In this document: positions 14,765-21,868 of the stretch, piece by piece
Layout of the letters: each line of letters opens with the position of its first letter
Numbering within the stretch: the stretch's first letter is position 1
Source: JBJENW01 sp051880395
GTDB taxonomy: Bacteria; Bacillota; Clostridia; Lachnospirales; Lachnospiraceae
Direction of reading: 5' to 3'
DNA length: 26,367 nt
Assembly (NCBI GenBank): GCA_051880395.1
Contig: JBJENW010000027.1
Location: forward strand, 1 to 26,367
Position numbers and translations under genes: made by a program
The notes under the pieces: model-generated
Databases searched by the model: none
The model's input: only the letters and a program-made list of their open reading frames with translations
Told to the model about the DNA's origin: nothing

Positions 14765-16253
14765 AATAGGTTTCACGAAAATAATTCTTTAATTTTTCAA
14801 CGTCTTTTTTCGGAAATGCACTGAGTACGATCGTGGAGTTTAAAAGATCCGCTAAAATATGTACATCGAGTTTTTCTACCCCCAGAAGCCCTTCGATCGG
14901 CCCGTGGTGAAAACAGAGGTTCTGAATTCGCGTATATGGAATGAAGAGAAGTTTCTTGGAAAAACAGCCTTCTTCCGAAATGAGGGCATGCGGTGTCAGA
15001 GCAAAGCCTGCGGTAATATTTTTGCAGATCGTGGTGAGCATCCGATAGAAACCCAGTACTGCAAAAAGATAGAGGACAAGCAGTGGAAGTTGTGGGAAAA
15101 ATCGCATTCGTATCCATACAAAGATACCGGATGCTAGCAAGGTCTGAAAAAGAACGGAAAGTTCGTTTTTGACCATGACACGTCTCGGTTGGTGAATCAA
15201 GTGCTCTGGTTCCGGAATCTGCGCTTCCGGCAAAAGAATCTGTAACTGTCTTTTCAACCGTGCATATGGAGCGGCAAGTAAAAGTTGCGTACCGGAGGTT
15301 TCCTCATCTTCGCCACCGATATTGATGACTTTCAGACTTGGGCAGTTGCAAAGCCGGCCGAAAAAAGTGTAATGAACCTGCAGGGCATTGATCTTTTTCA
15401 ACGGAATGGTATATTGTTTCTTTTTCAAAAAGCCGGTGCGGATAAAAATCTGATCTTTTTCCCTTCGACAGCGAAATCCATACGACAGATTCCAGGAAGA
15501 AAATACTTGTTGTAAAGAGCAGAAAAGTGTCAAAAGGACGACACCGATGCGAAGCAGCAGAGGCTTTTTCTCGTTTAAGATGAAATCCTCAAAGCACAAC
15601 AGAGAAATGCCCCATACCAGAAGAATCGCAAAGATATTGACAGAAAGTGCTGTATTGCGAAGGATTTCTCTGGTGCTGTAGACAATATCAAAGTGTTCGT
15701 TCTCTTCCTTTGGAAAAACAGCGGTTTCTGCCTGTGAATCCGACTCTGCAAAATCGGAACTTTGTCCCTGCATCATCTGAAAGATCAATTGTTTGACCGC
15801 GTATGCCGTGTCTTTTTTCAACACGATTTTGATATCACATTCTTCCGCGGTGGACGAGGTATTCGTATCAATTTTCAGTTTATAGGTATGAAACAGGCGT
15901 TCCAATAAATTCTGTTCCAGATTTACATTTGAAATATCCGAGACAGAAATGGTATTCGTCAGGCGGTTCATGGTTCTTCGTTCGAGTACAATGGTTCCGT
16001 TTTGAATCGTGATCGTTGTTTTTCGCCAGCGCAAAATATGAAACAGCAGATAGAAACAAAAAAGAGCCGCAAAAAACAGCAATACAAACCAAAGAGAGGT
16101 CATCCCTTCCGCTGTATCGAGTGTGGAATGGATCTCATCGAGATCAAAATTTCCGATGAAAAGTCCGACCAAAACGATCAGTCCCGCCCAGGCATTTTCT
16201 AAAATGATCGAAAAATGATTGTGAAGTCCGATAATTTCATTTTTTTCTTCCAT
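14763..16253 (-). CDS. YdbT-like membrane protein with bacterial PH domains
   Basis: The 496-aa product has paired membrane helices near the N-terminus (about 18-75), again at about 200-255 and at about 365-405. Between them lie bPH2 domains; the first (about 78-150) begins TTITIQNGTIVLERRTMNRLTNTISVSDISNV. The last (about 415-490) contains LISEEGCFSKKLLFIPYTRIQNLCF. This matches YdbT of Bacillus, which together with YdbS has been linked to envelope antimicrobial resistance. The start chosen is ATG 16253, with GAGGAG eight bases upstream and only one base after the ydbS-like stop; the longer reading to 16298 lacks an SD. Role inferred from family and pairing. Confidence 0.88.
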   Translation of the reverse strand: MEEKNEIIGLHNHFSIILENAWAGLIVLVGLFIGNFDLDEIHSTLDTAEGMTSLWFVLLFFAALFCFYLLFHILRWRKTTITIQNGTIVLERRTMNRLTNTISVSDISNVNLEQNLLERLFHTYKLKIDTNTSSTAEECDIKIVLKKDTAYAVKQLIFQMMQGQSSDFAESDSQAETAVFPKEENEHFDIVYSTREILRNTALSVNIFAILLVWGISLLCFEDFILNEKKPLLLRIGVVLLTLFCSLQQVFSSWNLSYGFRCRREKDQIFIRTGFLKKKQYTIPLKKINALQVHYTFFGRLCNCPSLKVINIGGEDEETSGTQLLLAAPYARLKRQLQILLPEAQIPEPEHLIHQPRRVMVKNELSVLFQTLLASGIFVWIRMRFFPQLPLLVLYLFAVLGFYRMLTTICKNITAGFALTPHALISEEGCFSKKLLFIPYTRIQNLCFHHGPIEGLLGVEKLDVHILADLLNSTIVLSAFPKKDVEKLKNYFRETY

Positions 16254-16254
16254 G

Positions 16255-16740
16255 TCAGTACTCCTCATTTTGTGCTTGTTTTCGTGCGCGAATGCCATAC
16301 TGGTTGATCCGGTTTTTCAGATGTTCGGTGATCTTTTTTGCTTTCTCTTCCTCCAAAAATCGGATCGTGACATCATCGCCTGCCGTTGTCACGATCACCT
16401 TTGACAGACCAAAGATGCGGTCGATCGGACCGGAGGCCAGGGCAACTTTTTGCAGACGCTCTATGGGAACAATTTCTTCTTTAATAAATAAAAAACCTTC
16501 CCGGACATCGATCTCTTCCTCCGTGAAGCGGTAGCGATACCATCTGTACCGGACAAAAGGTGCGGCGAGGCACAAGACCCATATCACAGCAAGCAAAACC
16601 CAGGAAAGCCAAGATAACAGGGGAACGTATTTTGTCAGAAAGATTTTGGCAAGAAAGATGCTGATCGTGAGCACAATGCCGCCAAGAATTTCATTCGCCA
16701 GCATACAGCCGATGGCGCGTTTGTTTAGATTTTCGTACAT
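16255..16740 (-). CDS. YdbS-like PH-domain membrane protein
   Basis: The 161-aa product has two hydrophobic segments (about 12-32 and 40-62) and then a bPH2 domain (about 68-145), RYRFTEEEIDVREGFLFI and EIVPIERLQKVALASGPIDRIFGL. It is the small partner of the YdbT-like protein, made from the same transcript with a one-base gap. Such PH-like proteins form homo-oligomeric assemblies at the membrane. AGAAAGGAAA precedes the ATG. Confidence 0.9.
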   Translation of the reverse strand: MYENLNKRAIGCMLANEILGGIVLTISIFLAKIFLTKYVPLLSWLSWVLLAVIWVLCLAAPFVRYRWYRYRFTEEEIDVREGFLFIKEEIVPIERLQKVALASGPIDRIFGLSKVIVTTAGDDVTIRFLEEEKAKKITEHLKNRINQYGIRARKQAQNEEY

Positions 16741-16787
16741 GTGAGTATTTCCTTTCTAAATGTATTTGTGTCAGAACACCGTATCTT

Positions 16788-16796
16788 AGTGTAGCA
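16788..16796 (-). promoter_or_regulatory. Candidate -10 of the ydbS-ydbT-like operon
   Basis: The minus strand carries TGcTACACT, an extended -10, about 50 bp upstream of the first gene. The -35 is not convincing. Confidence 0.35.
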
Positions 16797-16904
16797 TAAA
16801 AGTGAGAGTCTGGCGAGAAGAAATATTAGTATCGTTTTTTACAATACAACTCCCCCGCTCTGTTTTACAATAAACTCATCAATTGAAAAAAGAAATCGAA
16901 ACAG

Positions 16905-16939
16905 TCAAAGGCGTCTGTAAACACTACAGGCGCCTTTTT
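16905..16939 (+). terminator. Terminator in leader of flavoprotein operon (attenuator candidate)
   Basis: GGCGTCTGT (16910-16918) pairs with ACAGGCGCC (16926-16934) with one T-G pair; the loop is AAACACT and the tail is TTTTT. The neighbouring upstream genes run on the minus strand, so no + gene ends here. The start codon of the operon is only about 30 bases further, leaving no room for a promoter after it. Confidence 0.75.
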
Positions 16940-16968
16940 GTATGCAGAGAAAAAAGGAGTGAATAGAT

Positions 16969-17295
16969 ATGACAGGCAGAATAGAAGAACATCCGATTTT
17001 AGGAGTACCGGAAAAAGGAAAGTTAGTCACATTTTATTACGACGGAAAAGAGATGCAGGGATACGAAGGAGAGCCGATCGCAGCAGCGTTAAGAGCAGCA
17101 GGCGTGATGAAACACCGTTACACACAAAAAGAGCATAAAGCGCGTGGAATCTTTTGTGCGATCGGAAGATGTACCGACTGTGTCATGGTCGTGGATGGAA
17201 CACCGAATATCCGCACCTGCGTGACACCGTTAAAAGAAGGCATGCAGGTACAGACACAGTATGGCGTATCAGAGAAACCATTTGACGAGCAATAG
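16969..17295 (+). CDS. Small [2Fe-2S] ferredoxin-like subunit (Fer2_4 type)
   Basis: The 108-aa protein carries the plant-type [2Fe-2S] pattern C63-x4-C68-x2-C71-x12-C84 (GIFCAIGRCTDCVMVVDG...RTC). The N-terminal beta-grasp part (YYDGKEMQGYEGEPIAAALRAAG) is as in the small Fe-S subunit or N-terminal domain of HcnA, opine oxidases and sarcosine oxidase alpha. In those enzymes it relays electrons from the flavin subunits. AAGGAG precedes ATG, and the next gene begins 17 bases after the stop. It probably forms a complex with the flavoprotein and BFD protein that follow. Confidence 0.9.
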   Translation: MTGRIEEHPILGVPEKGKLVTFYYDGKEMQGYEGEPIAAALRAAGVMKHRYTQKEHKARGIFCAIGRCTDCVMVVDGTPNIRTCVTPLKEGMQVQTQYGVSEKPFDEQ

Positions 17296-17312
17296 ACAGG
17301 AGGTGTGTGAGG

Positions 17313-18890
17313 ATGAAACGATATGATTTAATTATAGTAGGAGCCGGTCCTTCCGGTTTATCCGCAGCGATTGAAGCAGCAAAAAGAGGATTGAAGGTTC
17401 TGGTGTTTGATGAAAACGAAAAACCGGGCGGACAGTTATTCAAACAGATTCATAAATTTTTTGGTTCGAAAGAGCATAAAGCGAGAGTCAGAGGATTTGT
17501 CATCGGGCAGCAGTTGCTTGAGGAAGCATCCAATGTCGGTGTAGAGGTAAAATTAAATGCGACCGTCATCGGTATGTATATGGATAAAGAAGTCGTTGTA
17601 CGAGTCGGTGACGAAGTCGAGCATTACAAAGGTGACGCCATTATCATTGCAACCGGTGCAGCTGAGAACATGGTAACCTTTGAAGGCTGGACACTTCCGG
17701 GTGTCATCGGAGCCGGTGCGGCACAGACTATGATGAACCTTTATGGCATCAAACCGGGAAATAAAGTCCTGATGCTGGGTTCCGGAAATGTTGGTCTGGT
17801 CGTCAGTTTCCAGCTTTTACAGGCAGGATGTGAAGTGGTCGGTCTGGTCGATGCCGCTCCGAGAGTCGGCGGTTATGGTGTCCATGCCGCAAAAGTAGCC
17901 AGATGCGGGGTTCCGTTCTACCTTTCCCATACAATCGTAAAAGCAGAGGGAGAGGATTGCGTCAAAGGTGTGACAATTGCAGAAGTAGACGATCATTTCC
18001 AGTTTATCCCTGGAACAGAAAAACATTTTGATGTCGATACGATCTGTCTGGCAGTTGGTTTATCTCCGATGTCACAGCTGTTAAAAATGGCAGGCTGTAA
18101 GATGGAAGATAACCCGAAACGCGGCGGTCAGGTGCCGATCTGTGATGAATACGGCGAGACCTCTGTAAAAGGAATCTTTGTAGCAGGCGATGTATCCGGA
18201 ATTGAGGAGGCAAGCTCCGCGATGATCGAGGGAAGAATCGCCGGTATCGCAGCAGCCCGTTACCTTGGCTATATTGAAAAAGAAGAGCTCGAAGAAAAAT
18301 TCGATGAAAACCAGAAAGCACTCGACGGTCTGCGCCAGGGAATGTTTGCTCCAAAAAATCGTGGGAAATTAGTGGAAGAGACAGAGGAAGGCATTCCGGT
18401 TTCCATGAACCTGTTGAAAAATGGGTATGTGGCAGACGATGAGATCGAACGATTCCCGGGTGTGACACACAGAGTCGGCATTCATCCGGTCATGGAATGT
18501 ACCCAGAATATCCCATGTAACCCATGTCAGGATGCATGTCCAAAGCACTGCATCAAGATCGGAGAGCATATCACATCCCTTCCGGCTGTCGATGAGACAC
18601 AAACCTGCGTCGGCTGTGGTATGTGCGTGGCATCCTGCTCCGGACAGGCAATTTTCTTAGTCGATGAAACTTATGAAGATGAATTTGCAACCGTTACCAT
18701 TCCGTATGAGTTCTTACCGTTACCGGAAATCGGAACCAAAGGATACGGACTCAGCAGAGGCGGTCAGAAGATCTGTGAGGCAGAGGTGTTGAGCGTGAAG
18801 ACTTCACCGGCATTTGACCACACAAACCTGTTGACGATGAAAGTACCGAAAGACATGGCGATGAAAGCCCGTTTTTTCAAAGCAGAGTAG
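17313..18890 (+). CDS. FAD-dependent oxidoreductase fused to a two-cluster ferredoxin domain
   Basis: The 525-aa protein opens with a FAD-binding Rossmann motif GAGPSG (about 9-14) followed by VFDENEKPGGQLFKQ. A second dinucleotide-binding motif LGSGNVGLVVSFQLL lies at about 155-170, then GIFVAGDVSGIEEASSAMIEGRIAG (FAD-contacting). The C-terminal part carries C396-x5-C-x2-C-x3-CP and C432-x2-C-x2-C-x3-C, enough for two [4Fe-4S] clusters. It resembles the HcnB/OoxA/SoxA alpha-type flavoprotein of multi-subunit amine or imino-acid oxidoreductases. ATG 17313 has AGGAGG nine bases upstream; GTG 17307 sits too close to it. The substrate subunit is absent from the window, so the complex may serve a partner encoded elsewhere. 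Whether it binds NAD(P) is not settled by sequence. Confidence 0.9.
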   Translation: MKRYDLIIVGAGPSGLSAAIEAAKRGLKVLVFDENEKPGGQLFKQIHKFFGSKEHKARVRGFVIGQQLLEEASNVGVEVKLNATVIGMYMDKEVVVRVGDEVEHYKGDAIIIATGAAENMVTFEGWTLPGVIGAGAAQTMMNLYGIKPGNKVLMLGSGNVGLVVSFQLLQAGCEVVGLVDAAPRVGGYGVHAAKVARCGVPFYLSHTIVKAEGEDCVKGVTIAEVDDHFQFIPGTEKHFDVDTICLAVGLSPMSQLLKMAGCKMEDNPKRGGQVPICDEYGETSVKGIFVAGDVSGIEEASSAMIEGRIAGIAAARYLGYIEKEELEEKFDENQKALDGLRQGMFAPKNRGKLVEETEEGIPVSMNLLKNGYVADDEIERFPGVTHRVGIHPVMECTQNIPCNPCQDACPKHCIKIGEHITSLPAVDETQTCVGCGMCVASCSGQAIFLVDETYEDEFATVTIPYEFLPLPEIGTKGYGLSRGGQKICEAEVLSVKTSPAFDHTNLLTMKVPKDMAMKARFFKAE

Positions 18891-18902
18891 GAGGCAGATA
18901 GC

Positions 18903-19229
18903 ATGAAAGAGATTAACGATAGAACCAGAGATATAGGACCATTTGTACCGCAGCCGGATGACGATATGCTCATCTGCCGCTGTGAGGAAGTCACCAAAGG
19001 AGAGATTCGAAAAGCCGTACACGAAGGCATGTATACAATCACCGAGATTCGTCGGTATCTGCGTACCGGAATGGGACTTTGCCAGGGACAGACCTGCGCG
19101 AAGTTAGTGAAACGAATCGTGGCAAATGAATTAAAAGTTTCTCCGGATGAACTGGAACCGGCATCGTCCCGTTCGCCGATGCGGCCGATCGAGATGAAAG
19201 TGTTTGCGAAGGAAGCGGAGGAGAAATAA
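18903..19229 (+). CDS. BFD-type [2Fe-2S]-binding protein
   Basis: The 108-aa protein has the BFD-like arrangement C25-x-C27 ... C60-x4-C65 (LICRCEEVTKGEIRKAV ... GMGLCQGQTCAK). In HcnA/opine oxidase and archaeal proline dehydrogenase systems the equivalent domain is fused to, or encoded next to, the alpha flavoprotein and carries a [2Fe-2S] cluster. Here it is a separate third gene, 12 bases after the flavoprotein, with GGAGG upstream. A strong terminator follows, so the operon ends here. Confidence 0.9.
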   Translation: MKEINDRTRDIGPFVPQPDDDMLICRCEEVTKGEIRKAVHEGMYTITEIRRYLRTGMGLCQGQTCAKLVKRIVANELKVSPDELEPASSRSPMRPIEMKVFAKEAEEK

Positions 19230-19275
19230 AAAAGGACCCCGGAAGGTTTTGGAGAACTTTCGGGGTTCTTTTTAT
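19230..19275 (+). terminator. Terminator of the flavoprotein operon
   Basis: The stem ACCCCGgAAGGTT/AACTTTCGGGGT has one bulged G and one G-U pair, followed by TTCTTTTTATTTTT, immediately after the stop codon. Confidence 0.85.
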
Positions 19276-19332
19276 TTTTCGTATTCTTAAATCACGCACT
19301 TCCCTTCCCAAGACTGGTTGGTAAAAAAATTT

Positions 19333-19608
19333 TTAAGCAATTTTTTCTGCTGTATGTGCGAAAGCGTAAAGTGTATCCGGATCAATATCAATGCAGTTTG
19401 CTTCATCGCGGTTTCCGGCGATGTCCCAGGCAAGAGTATCATTTAAAACGGTGCATGTGTTTAAAAAGACATTTTTGTCTTTTAAAATTTCAAATATCTT
19501 TTTATTTAGTAAAGGTTTTACATCAAAACATACAATTTTTCCGTCTTCGAAGTAAACGTATACTTCATAATTGTCAGTAGGAAGCACTTGAACAACAGTA
19601 GGAAACAT
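19333..19608 (-). CDS. DUF2442 domain protein
   Basis: This 91-aa protein matches the DUF2442 pattern: VVQVLPTDNYEVYVYFEDGKIVCFDVKPLL at the N-terminus and LAWDIAGNRDEANCIDIDPDTLYAFA near the C-terminus. DUF2442 genes are regularly found beside DUF4160 genes, and the pair has been proposed as toxin-antitoxin-like, without a settled activity. It has an excellent SD (GGAGGTGATT) overlapping the end of the upstream partner, eleven bases apart, so the two are co-translated. Confidence 0.85.
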   Translation of the reverse strand: MFPTVVQVLPTDNYEVYVYFEDGKIVCFDVKPLLNKKIFEILKDKNVFLNTCTVLNDTLAWDIAGNRDEANCIDIDPDTLYAFAHTAEKIA

Positions 19609-19619
19609 AAAATCACCTC

Positions 19620-19880
19620 CTAAACTAATGGATTGATTCGATTTAATGGTAGTCCGTCTTTGGAAAGTTCCCAGTTTTGCATCAGTTCATCTTGGTGAAT
19701 GACGCACCATGCAAGTATTAATTTTAACTGTCTCGAAGGTAGGGCACCTTTGATGACTCTTGCTTCAATAATGTCCACCATTGCTTTATGCCCGTTATAT
19801 TCAGCATGAAAATGTGGAGGATTGTGATCTTCGTAATACATAGTGATTCTGATTCCATAAAATAAGGATATTTCCGGCAT
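19620..19880 (-). CDS. DUF4160 domain protein
   Basis: This 86-aa protein shows the DUF4160 signature MPEISLFYGIRITMYYEDHNPPHFHAEY followed by a short C-terminal helix (LKLILAWCVIHQDELMQNWEL). The conserved NPPHFH histidines suggest a metal- or nucleic-acid-binding site, but no biochemical role is established. AGGGGGAA precedes ATG. It is the first gene of a two-gene operon with the DUF2442 protein, transcribed away from the AAA-ATPase gene that follows on the other strand. Confidence 0.88.
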   Translation of the reverse strand: MPEISLFYGIRITMYYEDHNPPHFHAEYNGHKAMVDIIEARVIKGALPSRQLKLILAWCVIHQDELMQNWELSKDGLPLNRINPLV

Positions 19881-19893
19881 ATTAGATTCCCCC

Positions 19894-19947
19894 TATACTA
19901 TTATATGTTCTCGCGTAATTTCGCTTGTGTTTGATTTTGAGAGTATA
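19894..19947. promoter_or_regulatory. Inverted TATACT/AGTATA repeat upstream of DUF4160
   Basis: TATACT (19894-19899) and AGTATA (about 19942-19947) flank the upstream region of the pair, with minus-strand TATAAT-like boxes beside both. The same hexamer pair recurs at 20055-20072. The site could be an autoregulatory operator, but the AT-rich composition makes chance likely. Confidence 0.25.
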
Positions 19948-20031
19948 GTATTATTATATCAGAAAAAATAATATTTGAAATAACGTTTTGTTGAATTTAT
20001 CATACGCAAAAGAACAGTAACAACATACAAA

Positions 20032-20072
20032 TTGCGTTTTACTTGCAAAACCGTTATACTAAAAACAGTATA
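20032..20072 (+). promoter_or_regulatory. Promoter and inverted repeat of first AAA-ATPase gene
   Basis: TTGCGT (20032-20037) and TATACT (20055-20060) are 17 bp apart. TATACTaaaaacAGTATA (20055-20072) is a perfect 6-bp inverted repeat covering the -10 and start point, a possible operator. Confidence 0.5.
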
Positions 20073-20106
20073 GTGGTTTTTTATTACCCGGACAGGAGGA
20101 AGGAAA

Positions 20107-21795
20107 ATGAAACAACCCATTGCGATCGGAATTGAAAATTATAAAACAATTATTGATAATCACTATTGCTATATAGATAAAACATGTATGCTAAAAGAAC
20201 TGTCAGATCAAAAGGGAACGGTAAATCTGTTTACTCGCCCGAGGCGATTCGGAAAGACGCTGACACTGAGCATGGTTCGGACCTTTTTCGAGGATGAGCG
20301 GACTTACAGCGGAGAAAAAATCGACAACAGCCGGTATTTTATTGGAAAAAAGATCATGGATGCGGGGGAAAAATATACATCCGAACAGGGGCAGTATCCG
20401 GTCATCAAACTGTCGTTGAAATCAGCAAAACAGCCGGATTTTCAGATGGCATACGGCTGTCTGAGGGATGAGATCATATACGAGTTCGATCGGCACAGAT
20501 ATGTGCTGGACGGAGATAAATTATCGGAGGAAGAGAAAAAAAATTTCCGCGAGATTTTAGCGAAGAAAGCGGAACCGAATGCTTATGCGACAGCACTGAA
20601 GCAGTTATCTTTTTTTCTCAAAAAATATCACGGGAGAAATGTGATCATCCTGATCGACGAATATGATGTACCGTTAGAAAATGCCTATTTTAGGGATTTT
20701 TACGAGCAGATGATCGATTTTATCCGCTCGCTGTTTGAGTCTGCGCTAAAAACGAACGATGCACTGGAGTTTGCAATCGTGACGGGGTGTCTGCGCATCA
20801 GTAAGGAATCCATTTTTACCGGACTGAATAATCTGGAGATCAATTCGATTCTGAGCAACAATTATGCGGAGTACTTCGGCTTTACTGAAACGGAAGTAGA
20901 GCAGATGTTGAAAGCGTACGATCTGGAAGAAAAACTGCCGGAGGTCAAGCAGTGGTATGACGGATACCGGTTCGGAGAAACAGAAGTATATAATCCGTGG
21001 AGTATTATCAATTACGTAAAAACAGCGATATCCGAGACGCAGGCATTTCCAAAACCATACTGGTCGAACACATCCTCAAACAGTATTATCCGCGAGCTGG
21101 TCGAAGAGGCAGACAGCGATACGAAAGAGGAGATCGAACAGTTGATCGATGGAAAAACAATTGAAAAGCCGGTGCATGAAGATATCACCTATGCGGATAT
21201 CCATAAATCAAAGGATAATCTGTGGAATTTTCTGTTTTTTACCGGATATTTGAAAAAAGAAGGACAGCGCTTTGAAGAAGATACGATTTATATCACGCTT
21301 TCGATTCCAAACAGTGAGGTCAGATATATTTATCGCAATACGATCCGGGAGTGGTTTGACAGGCAGGTGAAGGCGATCGATTTTTCAGCTTTTTATCAGT
21401 CAGTACTTTCTGGAGACAGTAGCAGTATGCAGAAATTTTTAAAACAGCAGCTGAGGCGTACGATCAGTTATCACGATAAGAAAGAGGCATTTTATCACGG
21501 GATCATGGTCGGCTTTTTTGCGGCACTGCCGGATTATACGATGCGATCAAACCGGGAATACGGAAACGGCAGACCGGATCTGGCGCTTGTGCCGTATGAC
21601 GAGGAAGAGCCGGTGATCTTGATGGAATTTAAAATCTGTAAGAAATTCACAGAGATGGCAGAAGGCTGTCAGGCGGCACTCGCCCAGATCGAGGAAAAAG
21701 CATACGCAGAGCCGTTTCTGGATAAGGGTTACCAAAAGATCATAAAGTATGGAATCTGTTTCTGTGAAAAAACCTGTATGGTGCAAAAGGGATGA
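20107..21795 (+). CDS. AAA-family ATPase with C-terminal PD-(D/E)XK nuclease-like domain
   Basis: The 562-aa protein belongs to the AAA-ATPase-like family common in gut Firmicutes and Bacteroidetes (formerly DUF1703). An N-terminal SIR-like start (IENYKTIIDNHYCYIDKT) leads to Walker A RPRRFGKT (44-51) and Walker B VIILIDEYDVPL (about 179-190). A middle linker holds TGYLKKEG. A C-terminal nuclease-type core follows, with GRPDLALV (about 488-495; catalytic Asp) and ILMEFKICK (about 503-511; E-x-K). The combination suggests ATP-driven DNA/RNA targeting, but no function is established. RBS AGGAGGAAGG. Its downstream neighbour is a paralogue. Confidence 0.9.
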   Translation: MKQPIAIGIENYKTIIDNHYCYIDKTCMLKELSDQKGTVNLFTRPRRFGKTLTLSMVRTFFEDERTYSGEKIDNSRYFIGKKIMDAGEKYTSEQGQYPVIKLSLKSAKQPDFQMAYGCLRDEIIYEFDRHRYVLDGDKLSEEEKKNFREILAKKAEPNAYATALKQLSFFLKKYHGRNVIILIDEYDVPLENAYFRDFYEQMIDFIRSLFESALKTNDALEFAIVTGCLRISKESIFTGLNNLEINSILSNNYAEYFGFTETEVEQMLKAYDLEEKLPEVKQWYDGYRFGETEVYNPWSIINYVKTAISETQAFPKPYWSNTSSNSIIRELVEEADSDTKEEIEQLIDGKTIEKPVHEDITYADIHKSKDNLWNFLFFTGYLKKEGQRFEEDTIYITLSIPNSEVRYIYRNTIREWFDRQVKAIDFSAFYQSVLSGDSSSMQKFLKQQLRRTISYHDKKEAFYHGIMVGFFAALPDYTMRSNREYGNGRPDLALVPYDEEEPVILMEFKICKKFTEMAEGCQAALAQIEEKAYAEPFLDKGYQKIIKYGICFCEKTCMVQKG

Positions 21796-21868
21796 ATCGG
21801 ATGTGTACGAAGGAGTGGACACTAACAGAGTTGCAGAATTGCATACAAGATAGGAGGGAGAAAAAAGC

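Noticed and set aside
14399..14776. 125-aa minus-strand ORF over lrgB and the intergenic hairpin
   Set aside because: It opposes a clear LrgB coding frame and crosses a terminator; the translation is His/Arg/Asn-rich shadow.
18004..18468. 154-aa minus-strand ORF within the flavoprotein gene
   Set aside because: Antisense to conserved flavoprotein coding sequence with no SD; a shadow frame.
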